Below are positions 8,780 through 17,881 of a stretch of DNA of 64,000 nucleotides, in pieces (position 1 is the first letter of the stretch; each line of letters starts with the position of its first letter). The translations under genes were made by a program, and so were the position numbers. The DNA comes from Oscillospiraceae bacterium (GTDB lineage Bacteria; Bacillota_A; Clostridia; Oscillospirales; WRJC01). The notes under the pieces are model-generated. The model had not been told where the DNA came from, ran no database searches, and worked only from the letters and a program-made list of their open reading frames with translations. Location: NCBI GenBank assembly GCA_009782405.1, contig WRJC01000005.1, positions 1 to 64,000 on the forward strand, given 5' to 3'.

Positions 8780-10249
8780 ATGAAAAAAAGAATTTTATCA
8801 ATTATTTTGGTGATATTTATAATTGTTTTAATCGCTTGCACCAACGACAATAACAATATGCTTGACACGACGACAAATCCAACGGAAACCGATGCACCCA
8901 ACGGACAAACTTCTCACGGCGGTGAACAGCCAACAGAAACAAAACCTCTTGAACCCCAACAGGAACCGGAATTTGCGGCAACCGGTTTTATGGATAAATT
9001 TATCGCCGGCGATATGTCAGGCATTTATGAAATGTGGTCTGAAGAAACAAAACCCCTTGTAAGTGAACAATTATTTGCAGAAATGCGCTTTGACGGCATT
9101 GAACGAGCGGGAGAATTTATCAATTATGTTTTGACAGAAACCGAACAAATTTCCGCCGGAGAAATAAACGGTATTCGTTTCCGCTTTACCGCGCAGCAAA
9201 AATCAGCAAAAGTAGTTTATGGAATTTTTATTGATTCTGCGGGTGAGGTTGCAGGATTTAGCGCAGTCGATATTGATTTCAGCGAAACGACGGTTGATTT
9301 CCCATACATAGTAGAAGAAGTAGTTATCGGCGCAGGAACTAAGTGGGCATTAGATGGAAAAATAACCTTGCCGTTTGAAGCCGCCATAGATAATCCCGTT
9401 CCCGCTGTTGTACTCGTGCATGGTTCCGGACCATCTGATATGAATGAAGCCTCATATGGCGAGAAAGTATTTTTCGACATTGCCGATTATTTATCTGCAA
9501 ACGGAATTGCTGTAATCCGATATGACAAGCGTTCATTTACTCATGGCGCGCTTATGGTGAGAGAACTTGGCGGCAGTGCGACCGTTTGGGAAGAAACCAT
9601 TGAAGACGCAATATTAGCGGCGAAATTGTTAAGAGCCGACCTTCGCATTAGCAGTGTTTACCTACTCGGACACAGCTTAGGGGGTTCGCTTGCTCCCCGT
9701 ATCCATGCAATGGGCGGGGATTTTGACGGTTTGATTTTGTTCGCCGGGTCGCCGCGTACAATTCAAGAGATTTCCATTGAACAGTATCAGGCAGAAATTG
9801 AGTTAATGGGCGATATACCCGAAATGGCGGGAGTACGGGAACAAGTTGATTCACTCATCGAAATAATCGAAAAAATTCCAAATATGGCTGACAGCACAGC
9901 TAAAAATACCGCAGTCCCCATGCTTAATTGTGCCGCATATTATCTCAAAGATTTAGCGGTACATCCATTTGAGGAATATGTCAAAGATATTGCAGTCCCC
10001 ATATTGGTTATGCAGGGACGCAATGATTTCCAAGTGCGTGCCGATGTTGATTATACGCTTCTCCAGGAAATGTTGAAAGGAAATAGCAATACTTTCAAGC
10101 TTTACGACGGATTAGACCACCGTTTCATTTCTTCTACGGCAACAAATTTTATTGAACATCGAAATCAAATTTTAACGCGAGTAGGAGCGCGTGTGGAAAA
10201 ACAGGTGTTGCAAGATATCGTAGAGTGGGTACTTGCACAATCAAAATAA
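8780..10249 (+). CDS. Lipoprotein alpha/beta hydrolase with DUF3887-like domain
   Basis: Start at 8780 (MKKRILSIIL, 489 residues) gives a clean lipoprotein signal with lipobox LIAC; the ribosome site is weak (GGAAAA about 18 nt upstream). After a Thr/Pro/Glu-rich linker comes a region of about 100 residues like DUF3887 (FMDKFIAGDMSGIYEMWS onward). An alpha/beta hydrolase follows, with S299 in GHSLGG, D416 in GRNDFQ and H447 in DGLDHRF as the catalytic triad. The family includes esterases and peptidase S9-like enzymes; the substrate is unknown. A weak extended -10 (TGGTACGAT, 8728-8736) may be the promoter. The DNA is clearly richer in A and T than its neighbours, which suggests transfer. Confidence 0.8.
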   Translation: MKKRILSIILVIFIIVLIACTNDNNNMLDTTTNPTETDAPNGQTSHGGEQPTETKPLEPQQEPEFAATGFMDKFIAGDMSGIYEMWSEETKPLVSEQLFAEMRFDGIERAGEFINYVLTETEQISAGEINGIRFRFTAQQKSAKVVYGIFIDSAGEVAGFSAVDIDFSETTVDFPYIVEEVVIGAGTKWALDGKITLPFEAAIDNPVPAVVLVHGSGPSDMNEASYGEKVFFDIADYLSANGIAVIRYDKRSFTHGALMVRELGGSATVWEETIEDAILAAKLLRADLRISSVYLLGHSLGGSLAPRIHAMGGDFDGLILFAGSPRTIQEISIEQYQAEIELMGDIPEMAGVREQVDSLIEIIEKIPNMADSTAKNTAVPMLNCAAYYLKDLAVHPFEEYVKDIAVPILVMQGRNDFQVRADVDYTLLQEMLKGNSNTFKLYDGLDHRFISSTATNFIEHRNQILTRVGARVEKQVLQDIVEWVLAQSK

Positions 10250-10299
10250 AACATAATCGGATACATAAATAAAAATTGCCAAATTCGGGGACATTGTGC

Positions 10300-11019
10300 A
10301 TGAAAATAAAAATAGCGGTTTGCGACGACGAGCATGAGCAAGCGGAATATATAAAAATGCTCGTGAATAAATGGGCGGGCGAACAAAATATCGAAATATC
10401 GATTGAAATGTTTGGGAGCGCGGAAAATTTCAAAGCGGCGCGAAATGAAAGCGAAAGTTTTGACATACTGCTGCTCGATATACAAATGGGCGGGCAAAAC
10501 GGCGTTGAGCTCGCGAAAGATTTGCGCAAAACCGACGATAAACTGATTATCGTCTTCATAACCGCTTTGCCCGATTTTATCCAGGAAGGCTATGATGTTT
10601 CGGCCCTGCATTATCTCATGAAGCCGATAAACACGGAAAAATTATATGCGGTGCTCAATAGGGCTTTTTTGAGCCTGACGAAAAACAGCAATGCGGTGTT
10701 TTTGCCCGCCGATGGTGGCGACATGAAAGTTTTGCTCGACGATGTCATATATATCGAGAGTTTCAACCATTTTTTGGAAATAAAAACCATGCAGGAAAAA
10801 ATAACGGTCAAAATGCCGCTGTATGAGCTTGAAAGCAAGCTCGGCGGCAATTTCATGCGTTGCCACCGATGCTGCATAGTGAACTTGAAATACGTCAAAA
10901 AAATAACGCGGACGGAAATCACGCTCGATTCAGGCGAGACGATGCCGCTCTCGCGGCGGCTATATGCGAACCTGAACAGGGCGATGATAAAATATTTCAC
11001 GGAGGAAAAAATCAAATGA
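10300..11019 (+). CDS. LytTR-family response regulator
   Basis: Start at 10300 (MKIKIAVCDDE, 239 residues). The N-terminal receiver domain has the acidic pair in CDDE, phospho-acceptor D60 in LLLDIQMG and the conserved lysine in LMKPI. The C-terminal LytTR domain (about residues 135-235) contains FLEIKT, the MRCHRCCIVN region and MPLSRR. Such AgrA-like proteins bind direct repeats about 21 bp apart and usually control peptide signalling or export. The stop overlaps the kinase start (ATGA), so the two are translationally coupled. The gap before it (10250-10299) shows no strong promoter. Confidence 0.9.
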   Translation: MKIKIAVCDDEHEQAEYIKMLVNKWAGEQNIEISIEMFGSAENFKAARNESESFDILLLDIQMGGQNGVELAKDLRKTDDKLIIVFITALPDFIQEGYDVSALHYLMKPINTEKLYAVLNRAFLSLTKNSNAVFLPADGGDMKVLLDDVIYIESFNHFLEIKTMQEKITVKMPLYELESKLGGNFMRCHRCCIVNLKYVKKITRTEITLDSGETMPLSRRLYANLNRAMIKYFTEEKIK

Positions 11020-11741
11020 TCTATGCCTATATAACGGCCGGCGCGGTAATATTCATTGCCCTTGAAATAATATTCATAAGAAAATATTTCGCTTATCTCG
11101 TGGACAAGCGGATATATTCGTACCAAAACGATTTAATCGCGAAGCATTGCGACGAAGTGGAAAATATGTACAGGCAGGTCCGGGGCTGGCGGCATGATTA
11201 CCACAACCACATACAAACATTGAAAGCCTATCGCCATTTGGGCGAAACCGATAAAATCGACGATTATCTCAACATCCTCGACGACGATTTAAAAACCGTG
11301 GACACAGTCATAAAAACAGGCAACGTGATGGTCGACGCGGTGCTGAACAGCAAAATATCAATCGCCAAGACAAAAGAAATCGAAGTCAACGCGAAAGCAA
11401 TAGTGCCGAAAAGCCTGAACATACAGGCGGTTGACTTGTGCGTCATCATAGGCAATTTAATCGACAACGCGATCGAAGCCTGCCTTAAACAAGCCGAAAA
11501 AAGCGAGCGCTTTATCAGGATATATATAGACACACACAAAGAAATGTTCTATATCTACGCTTCAAACTCCGTCGGCGGCGAAATAAAAAAGTCGGGCAAA
11601 CAGTACATTTCCACAAAAGATTCGCCGTCGCACGGATTCGGGCTGATGCGCGTCGATAAAATCGTCGAAAAATACAAAGGATTCACAGACCGCCAAAACG
11701 AGCCGGGCGTATTCGCCACGGAAATAATGCTGCCGTTATAG
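11016..11741 (+). CDS. GHKL sensor histidine kinase (AgrC/HPK10-like)
   Basis: The 241-residue product has one N-terminal membrane helix (about residues 3-23), a short coiled region, and a phosphorylation motif WRHDYHNH with H60 as the likely acceptor. The ATP-binding domain shows the N-box NLIDNAIEAC and the G-box GFGLMRV. It is much shorter than AgrC, which has six membrane helices, so it lacks a large sensor domain. It may sense through its single helix or through a partner such as the adjacent transporter (inference). GGAGG at 11001-11005 precedes the ATG, which overlaps the end of the regulator gene. Confidence 0.88.
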   Translation: MIYAYITAGAVIFIALEIIFIRKYFAYLVDKRIYSYQNDLIAKHCDEVENMYRQVRGWRHDYHNHIQTLKAYRHLGETDKIDDYLNILDDDLKTVDTVIKTGNVMVDAVLNSKISIAKTKEIEVNAKAIVPKSLNIQAVDLCVIIGNLIDNAIEACLKQAEKSERFIRIYIDTHKEMFYIYASNSVGGEIKKSGKQYISTKDSPSHGFGLMRVDKIVEKYKGFTDRQNEPGVFATEIMLPL

Positions 11742-11756
11742 GATCGATCATATATG

Positions 11757-11787
11757 CCGTTCGCGCACGAATTTCGACCGTTCGCGC
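11757..11787 (+). promoter_or_regulatory. Candidate LytTR-binding direct repeats before the ABC genes
   Basis: CCGTTCGCGC occurs at 11757-11766 and again at 11778-11787, exactly 21 bp start to start. This is the arrangement bound by LytTR regulators (imperfect repeats near ACCGTTNRK two helical turns apart). A -10 like TATCAT lies at 11819-11824 with no good -35, as expected for an activated promoter. The second copy overlaps a terminator hairpin, so part of the identity could have another cause. Confidence 0.5.
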
Positions 11788-11805
11788 CCGGACGGTTTTC
11801 TTTTT
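11777..11805 (+). terminator. Intrinsic terminator after the two-component genes
   Basis: ACCGTTCG (11777-11784), loop CGCC, then CGGACGGT (11789-11796) form an 8-bp stem with one T-G pair, followed by TTTCTTTTT. It ends the regulator-kinase transcript and separates it from the ABC genes. Confidence 0.65.
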
Positions 11806-11860
11806 GCGGATTTTTTGCTATCATGGGATATATTGCAAAAAAAGAAACGGGGGATTATTT

Positions 11861-13720
11861 ATGGCCGGGCCAAAAACAAAAAAAACCAAAGAGAAAAAAG
11901 AAAAGCTGAAATACAATCTGTTTCAAAACACGGCGTATGCGTTCAAAAACATTTGGGACAGCGGGCAAAAAATGATCGTAGCGGCGGAAATCGCGAAGAT
12001 CCCGATTTGCATCATGCTGACAGTCATCGGGTTGTACACGCCGAAAATCATACTCGACAGGCTCGAATTTTCAGACACCATGCAGCAGATGATCGCAGTT
12101 ATTGTCGCTCTGGGCGCTGTGACCATGTTTTTCAACCTGATAAACAACTATATCACCGCAAAGCAGGGAATGCTGGAGCATAGGATGATCGGGCATTATA
12201 CTTTGCTCGGAAACAAAAAACGCATCGAAGCGGATTACGAACATCTTGAAGACCCTAAATTTCAGGATATTAGCAGAAAAGCCGGGGAAGGCATGAACAA
12301 CAACCATACCCCGGCGATGCACCTGCCCGATAATTTCGCGAATCTGATTATAAATATATTGTCGTTTATATTTTTCGCGGGCGTGATTTCAATGCTGAAT
12401 CCGCTGATTTTGGCGCTGCTTTGCGCGACTGTTCTGATAAATTATTTTATGATTAAGGCAATCCAGAAATACGAGCACAAATTAAAAGACAAACGCGCGG
12501 CAATAGAAAGGAAGGTTTGGTATATGAGCGGGCTGTCCCAGCAATTGCATCAGGGAAAAGACATCAGGATGTACGGGATGGCCGAATGGTTTCACGAAAT
12601 GGCTAAAATATTTATGGGAGAGCGCAATGACATAGAAAAAGACGTCACATACAAATACTTCGGGGCGGCTTTGCTGGATTTTATCGTGATTTTTTTGCGC
12701 GACGGAGGGGCGTATATATATTTGATATACAAAGCCGTCGCGGGCGAAATAAACGCGGGGGAATTTGTTTTGTATTTTGGCGCAATCGGGCAGTTTGCGG
12801 GCTGGCTCCGATCGATCATCGACACTTGGCTGGATCTCCGCAAGGCGAACCTGCAATTTTGCGATATGCGCCAGTATTTCGACTACCCGAACAAGACAAA
12901 TCACAAAGAGGGCATAAAATTGCCGGCCGGTTCACAGGGACTATGCATAGAAGTCAAAAACGTGAGCTATAAATACCCCAAAGCCGAAACCCCGACAATT
13001 AAAAACGTGAGTTTAAAAATAGCGGCGGGGGAAAAAATCGCGCTTGTCGGGTTGAACGGCGCGGGAAAAACGACGCTCGTAAAACTGATCTGCGGGATGT
13101 ACGCGCCTACGGAGGGCGAAATTCTCGTGGATGGGCATAGCGTAAACGAATATAACATACACGACTATCACAGCCTGTTTTCGGCGGTATTCCAGAAATT
13201 CAGATTTTTGCCTATTTCCATACTTCAAAATATTTCGATTGCGAAAGAGGAAACGGACATGGAAAAACTCGAAAAATGCGTGGAGTTCGCGGGGCTGGGC
13301 GAAAAGCTGAAAACGCTGGAAAACGGGATCGAAACCCCGCTGATCAAAGAAATAAATCCCGGAGGAACGGAGCTTTCCGGAGGCGAACAGCAAAAACTAA
13401 TGCTCGCGCGGGCCATATACAAAGACGCGCCGATCCTGATACTCGACGAGCCGACAGCCGCTCTTGACCCGATTGCCGAAAGCGAAATGTATATGAAGTA
13501 CAACGAAATCGCGAAAGATAAAACCTCGGTCTTTATCTCTCACAGGCTTGCGAGCACCCGTTTTTGCGATAGGATAGTTTTAATCGCGGAGGGCGAGATT
13601 GCAGAAATGGGTACGCACGACGAACTTATTAAAGCAAGCGGCAAGTACGCCGAACTCTTTGATATTCAAAGCCATTATTACAAAGACAATATAGACAAAG
13701 CGGAGGGGGAAACGGCATGA
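11861..13720 (+). CDS. ABC exporter subunit 1 (membrane and ATPase domains fused)
   Basis: Start at 11861 (MAGPKTKKT, 619 residues) with GGGGGA about 7 nt upstream. A Lys-rich N-terminus precedes a six-helix transmembrane domain (about 60-350) and an ATPase domain. The ATPase has Walker A GLNGAGKTT at 397-405, signature LSGGEQQK, Walker B LILDEP with the catalytic Glu, and the SHRLAS H-loop. There is no N-terminal C39 peptidase domain, so it is not a leader-cleaving bacteriocin exporter. Its end overlaps the next gene (ATGA), so the two probably form a heterodimer. Linkage to a LytTR/GHKL pair suggests a peptide or antimicrobial substrate; this is inference. Confidence 0.9.
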   Translation: MAGPKTKKTKEKKEKLKYNLFQNTAYAFKNIWDSGQKMIVAAEIAKIPICIMLTVIGLYTPKIILDRLEFSDTMQQMIAVIVALGAVTMFFNLINNYITAKQGMLEHRMIGHYTLLGNKKRIEADYEHLEDPKFQDISRKAGEGMNNNHTPAMHLPDNFANLIINILSFIFFAGVISMLNPLILALLCATVLINYFMIKAIQKYEHKLKDKRAAIERKVWYMSGLSQQLHQGKDIRMYGMAEWFHEMAKIFMGERNDIEKDVTYKYFGAALLDFIVIFLRDGGAYIYLIYKAVAGEINAGEFVLYFGAIGQFAGWLRSIIDTWLDLRKANLQFCDMRQYFDYPNKTNHKEGIKLPAGSQGLCIEVKNVSYKYPKAETPTIKNVSLKIAAGEKIALVGLNGAGKTTLVKLICGMYAPTEGEILVDGHSVNEYNIHDYHSLFSAVFQKFRFLPISILQNISIAKEETDMEKLEKCVEFAGLGEKLKTLENGIETPLIKEINPGGTELSGGEQQKLMLARAIYKDAPILILDEPTAALDPIAESEMYMKYNEIAKDKTSVFISHRLASTRFCDRIVLIAEGEIAEMGTHDELIKASGKYAELFDIQSHYYKDNIDKAEGETA

Positions 13721-15591
13721 GCAAAAAAAGAACTTTTAAAGAGGATCTTTCGATGATTGCGGAAGGCTACAAAATCTTGTTTCAAATAGATAAAAGGTTT
13801 TTGTTTTATCCCACGGTAACCGCGCTGATAAATTCGCTTTTGCCCTTTGTGAATCTATTCATGTCGGCGAGGATTTTGACGGAGCTGACAGAAAAAAGGG
13901 ATTTGCAAACCCTTGTAGCTTATGCGGCCGCAACAGTGGCTTTGAACCTGATTCTCTCGGTTGTGAGAAGATTTATCGAAGCCAAGCAAAGCATATACAC
14001 AAATAACTGGTGGCAGAAAATCCATTTGTTTTTCAATGACGTAAACAACAATATGCAGTATGAGCATCTTGAAAATCCCGATCTGCGGATTTTGCGCGAC
14101 AAAATATATCAGGCCATGAACGCGGTCGGCGGCGGTTTGCCGAGGTTGATTTGGGCTGTCGGCGATTTGATATACCATTCGTCCGCGGTTATTTTCTCGG
14201 TTTCGCTCACGGCGGGCATGTTTGTTTTGCGGGCGGAGGAGAATTTGCCGGGGATTGCGGGTTTTGTCAATTCCCCGTATTCGGCGGTCATCATATTGGC
14301 GGTGATCATCATGAATGCGGGCGTGGGGATGTGGATCGGAAAAAACCGGACGGAGCAGACAAACGAGGCATGGCAGGATCTGTCGAATACAAACAGGCTA
14401 TGGAGCTATTACAGCCAGAGCATACACGATTTCACCGGAGCAATGGACATACGGATATTCAAACAGGCGCCGATAATACTCAAAGAACAGAAAAATTGGA
14501 CCGAAAACGCGGCGTACATACGCTTAAACGAAAAAATCGCGTTTAAATTCGGGAGCATCCAGACATTTTTAGACTCGGTCGTAAATATGATAATATTTAG
14601 CTATGTCGGCATAAAAGCATTCAGCGGAGCGTTCGGGATAGGCTTGTTTATCCAATATACCGGCGGTGTCGGCAGGTTTGTTTCGGGCGTGTCGAGTTTT
14701 GTCGCGAATATTGTCGCGCTGAGAAACAACAATGTATATCTCAAAGATCTGCTCGCCTATATAAATTTGCCAAACGATATGTATCAGGGCACGTTGCCCG
14801 TCGAAAAGCGCAAGGACGGCGAATATGAAGTGGAATTCAAAAACGTGAGCTTCAAATATCCCGGCGCCGATACATACGCGCTCAAAAATCTTTCGATGAA
14901 ACTGCATATCGGCCAGAGACTGGCGGTGGTGGGCCAAAACGGCAGCGGCAAGACCACCATGATAAAATTATTGTGCAGGCTTTACGACCCGACGGAAGGG
15001 GAAATAACCTTAAACGGCGTGGATATAAAAAAATACAAATATGCCCAGTACACGAACATATTTTCGGTCGTGTTCCAGGATTTCAACTTGTTTTCGTTCA
15101 CCCTCGGACAAAATATCGCCGCCGCTGTTTCATATGACGGCGACAACGCAAAACAATGCCTGAACATGGCAGGTTTCGGCGAAAGGATTAAAACGCTGCC
15201 GAAAGGGCTGGATACTGCTTTATATAAAAATTTCGAGGAAGACGGCGTGGAGATATCGGGCGGCGAGGCGCAAAAAATCGCGCTTGCGCGGGCGCTGTAC
15301 AAAAACGCGCCGTTCATCGTGCTCGATGAGCCGACAGCCGCGCTCGATCCGATCGCGGAATTTGAAGTGTATTCCAAGTTCAACGGGATAGTGGGCGACA
15401 AGACGGCGGTATACATATCGCACAGGCTCTCGTCATGCCGGTTCTGCGACGACATAGCGGTGTTCCACGGGGGCGAATTAATCCAGCGCGGCAGCCACGA
15501 TATGCTTCTCGCCGACGAGTCTGGCAAATATCACAAGTTGTGGAACGCTCAGGCCCAGTATTATGCGGAAAACGATGAAATGACGGATTAG
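13717..15591 (+). CDS. ABC exporter subunit 2 (membrane and ATPase domains fused)
   Basis: The 624-residue product has the same layout as its upstream neighbour: a six-helix membrane domain (about 30-340) followed by an ATPase. Walker A GQNGSGKTT is at 406-414, with signature ISGGEAQK, Walker B IVLDEP and SHRLSS. Both partners keep the catalytic Glu, so both ATP sites could work. GGAGGGG precedes the ATG, which overlaps the stop of the first subunit. The two are about equally long and similar in motif, consistent with an old duplication and a heterodimeric exporter. The cargo is unknown; no small peptide gene was recognised nearby. Confidence 0.9.
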   Translation: MSKKRTFKEDLSMIAEGYKILFQIDKRFLFYPTVTALINSLLPFVNLFMSARILTELTEKRDLQTLVAYAAATVALNLILSVVRRFIEAKQSIYTNNWWQKIHLFFNDVNNNMQYEHLENPDLRILRDKIYQAMNAVGGGLPRLIWAVGDLIYHSSAVIFSVSLTAGMFVLRAEENLPGIAGFVNSPYSAVIILAVIIMNAGVGMWIGKNRTEQTNEAWQDLSNTNRLWSYYSQSIHDFTGAMDIRIFKQAPIILKEQKNWTENAAYIRLNEKIAFKFGSIQTFLDSVVNMIIFSYVGIKAFSGAFGIGLFIQYTGGVGRFVSGVSSFVANIVALRNNNVYLKDLLAYINLPNDMYQGTLPVEKRKDGEYEVEFKNVSFKYPGADTYALKNLSMKLHIGQRLAVVGQNGSGKTTMIKLLCRLYDPTEGEITLNGVDIKKYKYAQYTNIFSVVFQDFNLFSFTLGQNIAAAVSYDGDNAKQCLNMAGFGERIKTLPKGLDTALYKNFEEDGVEISGGEAQKIALARALYKNAPFIVLDEPTAALDPIAEFEVYSKFNGIVGDKTAVYISHRLSSCRFCDDIAVFHGGELIQRGSHDMLLADESGKYHKLWNAQAQYYAENDEMTD

Positions 15592-15698
15592 ACACGATCC
15601 GACGATTATTACCTTTTGTGAATTCAAAGATAAAATCGAATTGCAATTATATAGTGCATAATTGCTGATGTGTTCGGCAAAATAACACCATAAAATTG

Positions 15699-15727
15699 TT
15701 GACACCTTGTTTTTTTAGTGATATACT
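15699..15727 (+). promoter_or_regulatory. Sigma-A type promoter of the DUF4143 ATPase gene
   Basis: TTGACA at 15699-15704, a 17-bp spacer and TATACT at 15722-15727 lie 23 bases before the start codon at 15751. Confidence 0.75.
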
Positions 15728-15750
15728 GTTTTCGAAGGGGCGTGACATAT

Positions 15751-17055
15751 ATGCAGAGAATCCTTATGGATAAATTAATTGCATGGAAAGAAAACCCGAA
15801 AAAAAAGCCGCTAATTCTACAGGGCGTGCGTCAATGCGGGAAAACGTATCTGCTCAATGAATTCGGGAACAAGCATTACGATGATGTCTTTTATTGCAAA
15901 TTCGACGCCGGCGGGGGGCTTGCCGATTTTTTTGAACCGAATTTGGACCCACGCAGGATTATCAGGGATATGTCCATTTTTCGGGGAAAGGATATCAAGC
16001 CGCAAACTACCCTTATCGTCTTTGACGAAATACAGGCCTGCGGAAAAGCGCTCACCTCACTAAAATATTTTTGCGAAGACACGCCGGAATATCATATAAT
16101 CGCGGCGGGATCGCTTTTAGGCGTCGCGATACCGAATGGGACTTCGTTCCCTGTCGGCAAGGTTGAATTCCTATCGTTGTTCCCGATGAATTTTTACGAA
16201 TTTCTGCTTGCGCAAAATTCGATGCTTGCCCAGAGGCTAAAAGAGAGCGCCTTTGACGATATGGTTTGGCAGTCGTTTGGATCTCAGCTTGAAGAGAAAT
16301 TTCGTGAATATCAAATCGTCGGGGGAATGCCCGAGGTCGTTCAAAGCTGGATCGACCGCAGCAGCATCGAAGATGTGGAAAAAATCCAGTCGCAGATCAT
16401 CAAGAGCTATGAGAACGATTTTGTCAAGCATGCCCCCATTCAATATTTTCCGAAGCTATCCGCCGTATGGAACGCGGTGCCCAGCCAACTCGCCAAGGAG
16501 AACCGCAAATTTATATTCAGCCAGATAAAAAAGAGCTGGCGCGCGAAAGACCTTGAGGATGCCCTGGAATGGCTTATCCGCGCCGGGCTTGTGTACAAGG
16601 TCGAAAACATTGAAAAACCGTATTTTCCGCTCTCGTCGTATGCAAACCATGCCTATTTCAAGCTATATATGTCCGACATCGGAATCCTGCGCCGCCTGGC
16701 AAACCTGCCGGCTTCAATCCTTTTTGACAAATCGGAAGCTTACAGGGAGTTCAAAGGGGCTATGGCCGAAAACTTCGTCTGCTGCGAGCTTAAAAGGCTA
16801 TATGAAGAAAACATATATTATTGGACGGCTGAAGGCACAGGCAGGGCGGAAGTCGATTTTATCGTCCAGGACGGCGCGGACATAATACCCATTGAAGTGA
16901 AAGCGGGAGCGGCGGGCCATGCCCGGTCATTAACGCAATACTGCAATAGGCACAATCCGAAAAAATCCGTCTTGACCTCGATGGATCATGGGAAAAGAGG
17001 TACACTCCCTTTATATGCGTTTTGGAAATTCAAAGAATGGATTTCTATTATGTAA
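15751..17055 (+). CDS. AAA ATPase with DUF4143 domain
   Basis: Start at 15751 (MQRILMDKL, 434 residues) with GAAGGGG upstream. The N-terminal AAA_14-type domain has Walker A GVRQCGKT at 25-32 and a Walker B-like IVFDEIQ. The C-terminal DUF4143 part (about 200-370) ends in a nuclease-like stretch with EVDFIV and PIEVKAG, which recall the D-ExK core of restriction-type folds. Proteins of this family are widespread and often duplicated in anaerobes, and their role is unknown. The gene has its own promoter and stands alone. Confidence 0.85.
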   Translation: MQRILMDKLIAWKENPKKKPLILQGVRQCGKTYLLNEFGNKHYDDVFYCKFDAGGGLADFFEPNLDPRRIIRDMSIFRGKDIKPQTTLIVFDEIQACGKALTSLKYFCEDTPEYHIIAAGSLLGVAIPNGTSFPVGKVEFLSLFPMNFYEFLLAQNSMLAQRLKESAFDDMVWQSFGSQLEEKFREYQIVGGMPEVVQSWIDRSSIEDVEKIQSQIIKSYENDFVKHAPIQYFPKLSAVWNAVPSQLAKENRKFIFSQIKKSWRAKDLEDALEWLIRAGLVYKVENIEKPYFPLSSYANHAYFKLYMSDIGILRRLANLPASILFDKSEAYREFKGAMAENFVCCELKRLYEENIYYWTAEGTGRAEVDFIVQDGADIIPIEVKAGAAGHARSLTQYCNRHNPKKSVLTSMDHGKRGTLPLYAFWKFKEWISIM

Positions 17056-17168
17056 CAAACGAAACATAAGGAAAAAATAACGCTATGGATGCACATTTTT
17101 CGGAATTGTTTTTCAAAACAGCCAAATTGTTAAATTTTTATTAAAAAAGAAATTTTAGATCAAAATGC

Positions 17169-17197
17169 TTGTTCTGATTATATTTTTGTGATATAAT
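17169..17197 (+). promoter_or_regulatory. Sigma-A type promoter of lexA
   Basis: TTGTTC at 17169-17174, a 17-bp spacer and a perfect TATAAT at 17192-17197 lie 52 bases before the lexA start. No convincing Gram-positive LexA operator (GAAC, four bases, GTTC) was found around it. Confidence 0.7.
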
Positions 17198-17249
17198 GTC
17201 AATATGGCAAAAAACGGCATACTATCGCATGAAAGGGAGATGTGGCAAA

Positions 17250-17861
17250 ATGGCTGAAATGAATTTAAAAGAGCGCGCGGTATACGATTATATTATCGAC
17301 ACGATAAAAAAAGAAGGGTTTTCGCCGTCTGTGAGGGACATAAAGATCGCGCTGAACATCAAGAGCACCTCGACGGTGCACTCTTATCTCGAAAAATTGG
17401 AAAAGAAAGGCTATATCCAAAAGGAAGCGGGCAAAAGCAGGACCATAAGGGTAGACAACGTGGATGCGAGCGGGAATCGCACTTCGATAAAAGTGCCGAT
17501 CGTGGGAAAGGTCACCGCAGGCGTACCGATACTGGCGGCAGAGAACCGCGAAGGTTATCTCGATTTTCCCATTTACAAGCAAAACTATCTGAACTCAAAA
17601 TTGTTCGCCCTCAAGATCAGGGGTGACAGCATGGTCGAAGCCGGCATAATGAATGGCGACTACATCGTGGTCGAGAAAAAAAATTACGCCGACAACGGGG
17701 AAATCGTGGTGGCGCTTATAGACGAGGAAGCCACAGTGAAAAAATATTACATCGAAGACGATGGCATACGCCTGCAGCCTTGCAACCCCTCGATGAAGCC
17801 CATCATAGTCAGGGACGCCACGGTGCTGGGTAAAGTGATCTCCGTAATGAGATTTTATTGA
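17250..17861 (+). CDS. lexA: SOS regulator LexA
   Basis: Start at 17250 (MAEMNLKERA, 203 residues) with AAGGGAGA 10 nt upstream. The N-terminal winged helix (about 1-70) has the expected SPSVRDI and STSTVHSYLEKLEKKGYI. The C-terminal S24 peptidase domain shows the autocleavage site A90-G91 in VTAGVP and the catalytic pair S127 (GDSM) and K164 (TVKKYY). These are 37 residues apart, as in E. coli LexA. It represses DNA-damage genes and cleaves itself when RecA filaments form. The radical SAM gene begins 20 nt downstream and may be cotranscribed. Confidence 0.95.
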   Translation: MAEMNLKERAVYDYIIDTIKKEGFSPSVRDIKIALNIKSTSTVHSYLEKLEKKGYIQKEAGKSRTIRVDNVDASGNRTSIKVPIVGKVTAGVPILAAENREGYLDFPIYKQNYLNSKLFALKIRGDSMVEAGIMNGDYIVVEKKNYADNGEIVVALIDEEATVKKYYIEDDGIRLQPCNPSMKPIIVRDATVLGKVISVMRFY

Positions 17862-17881
17862 TGCGTTGATGTTTTGATTTT

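Noticed and set aside
17140..17249. SOS box in front of lexA
   Set aside because: No GAAC-N4-GTTC type palindrome was found; the only GTTC (17171) has no matching half. A divergent operator type cannot be excluded.
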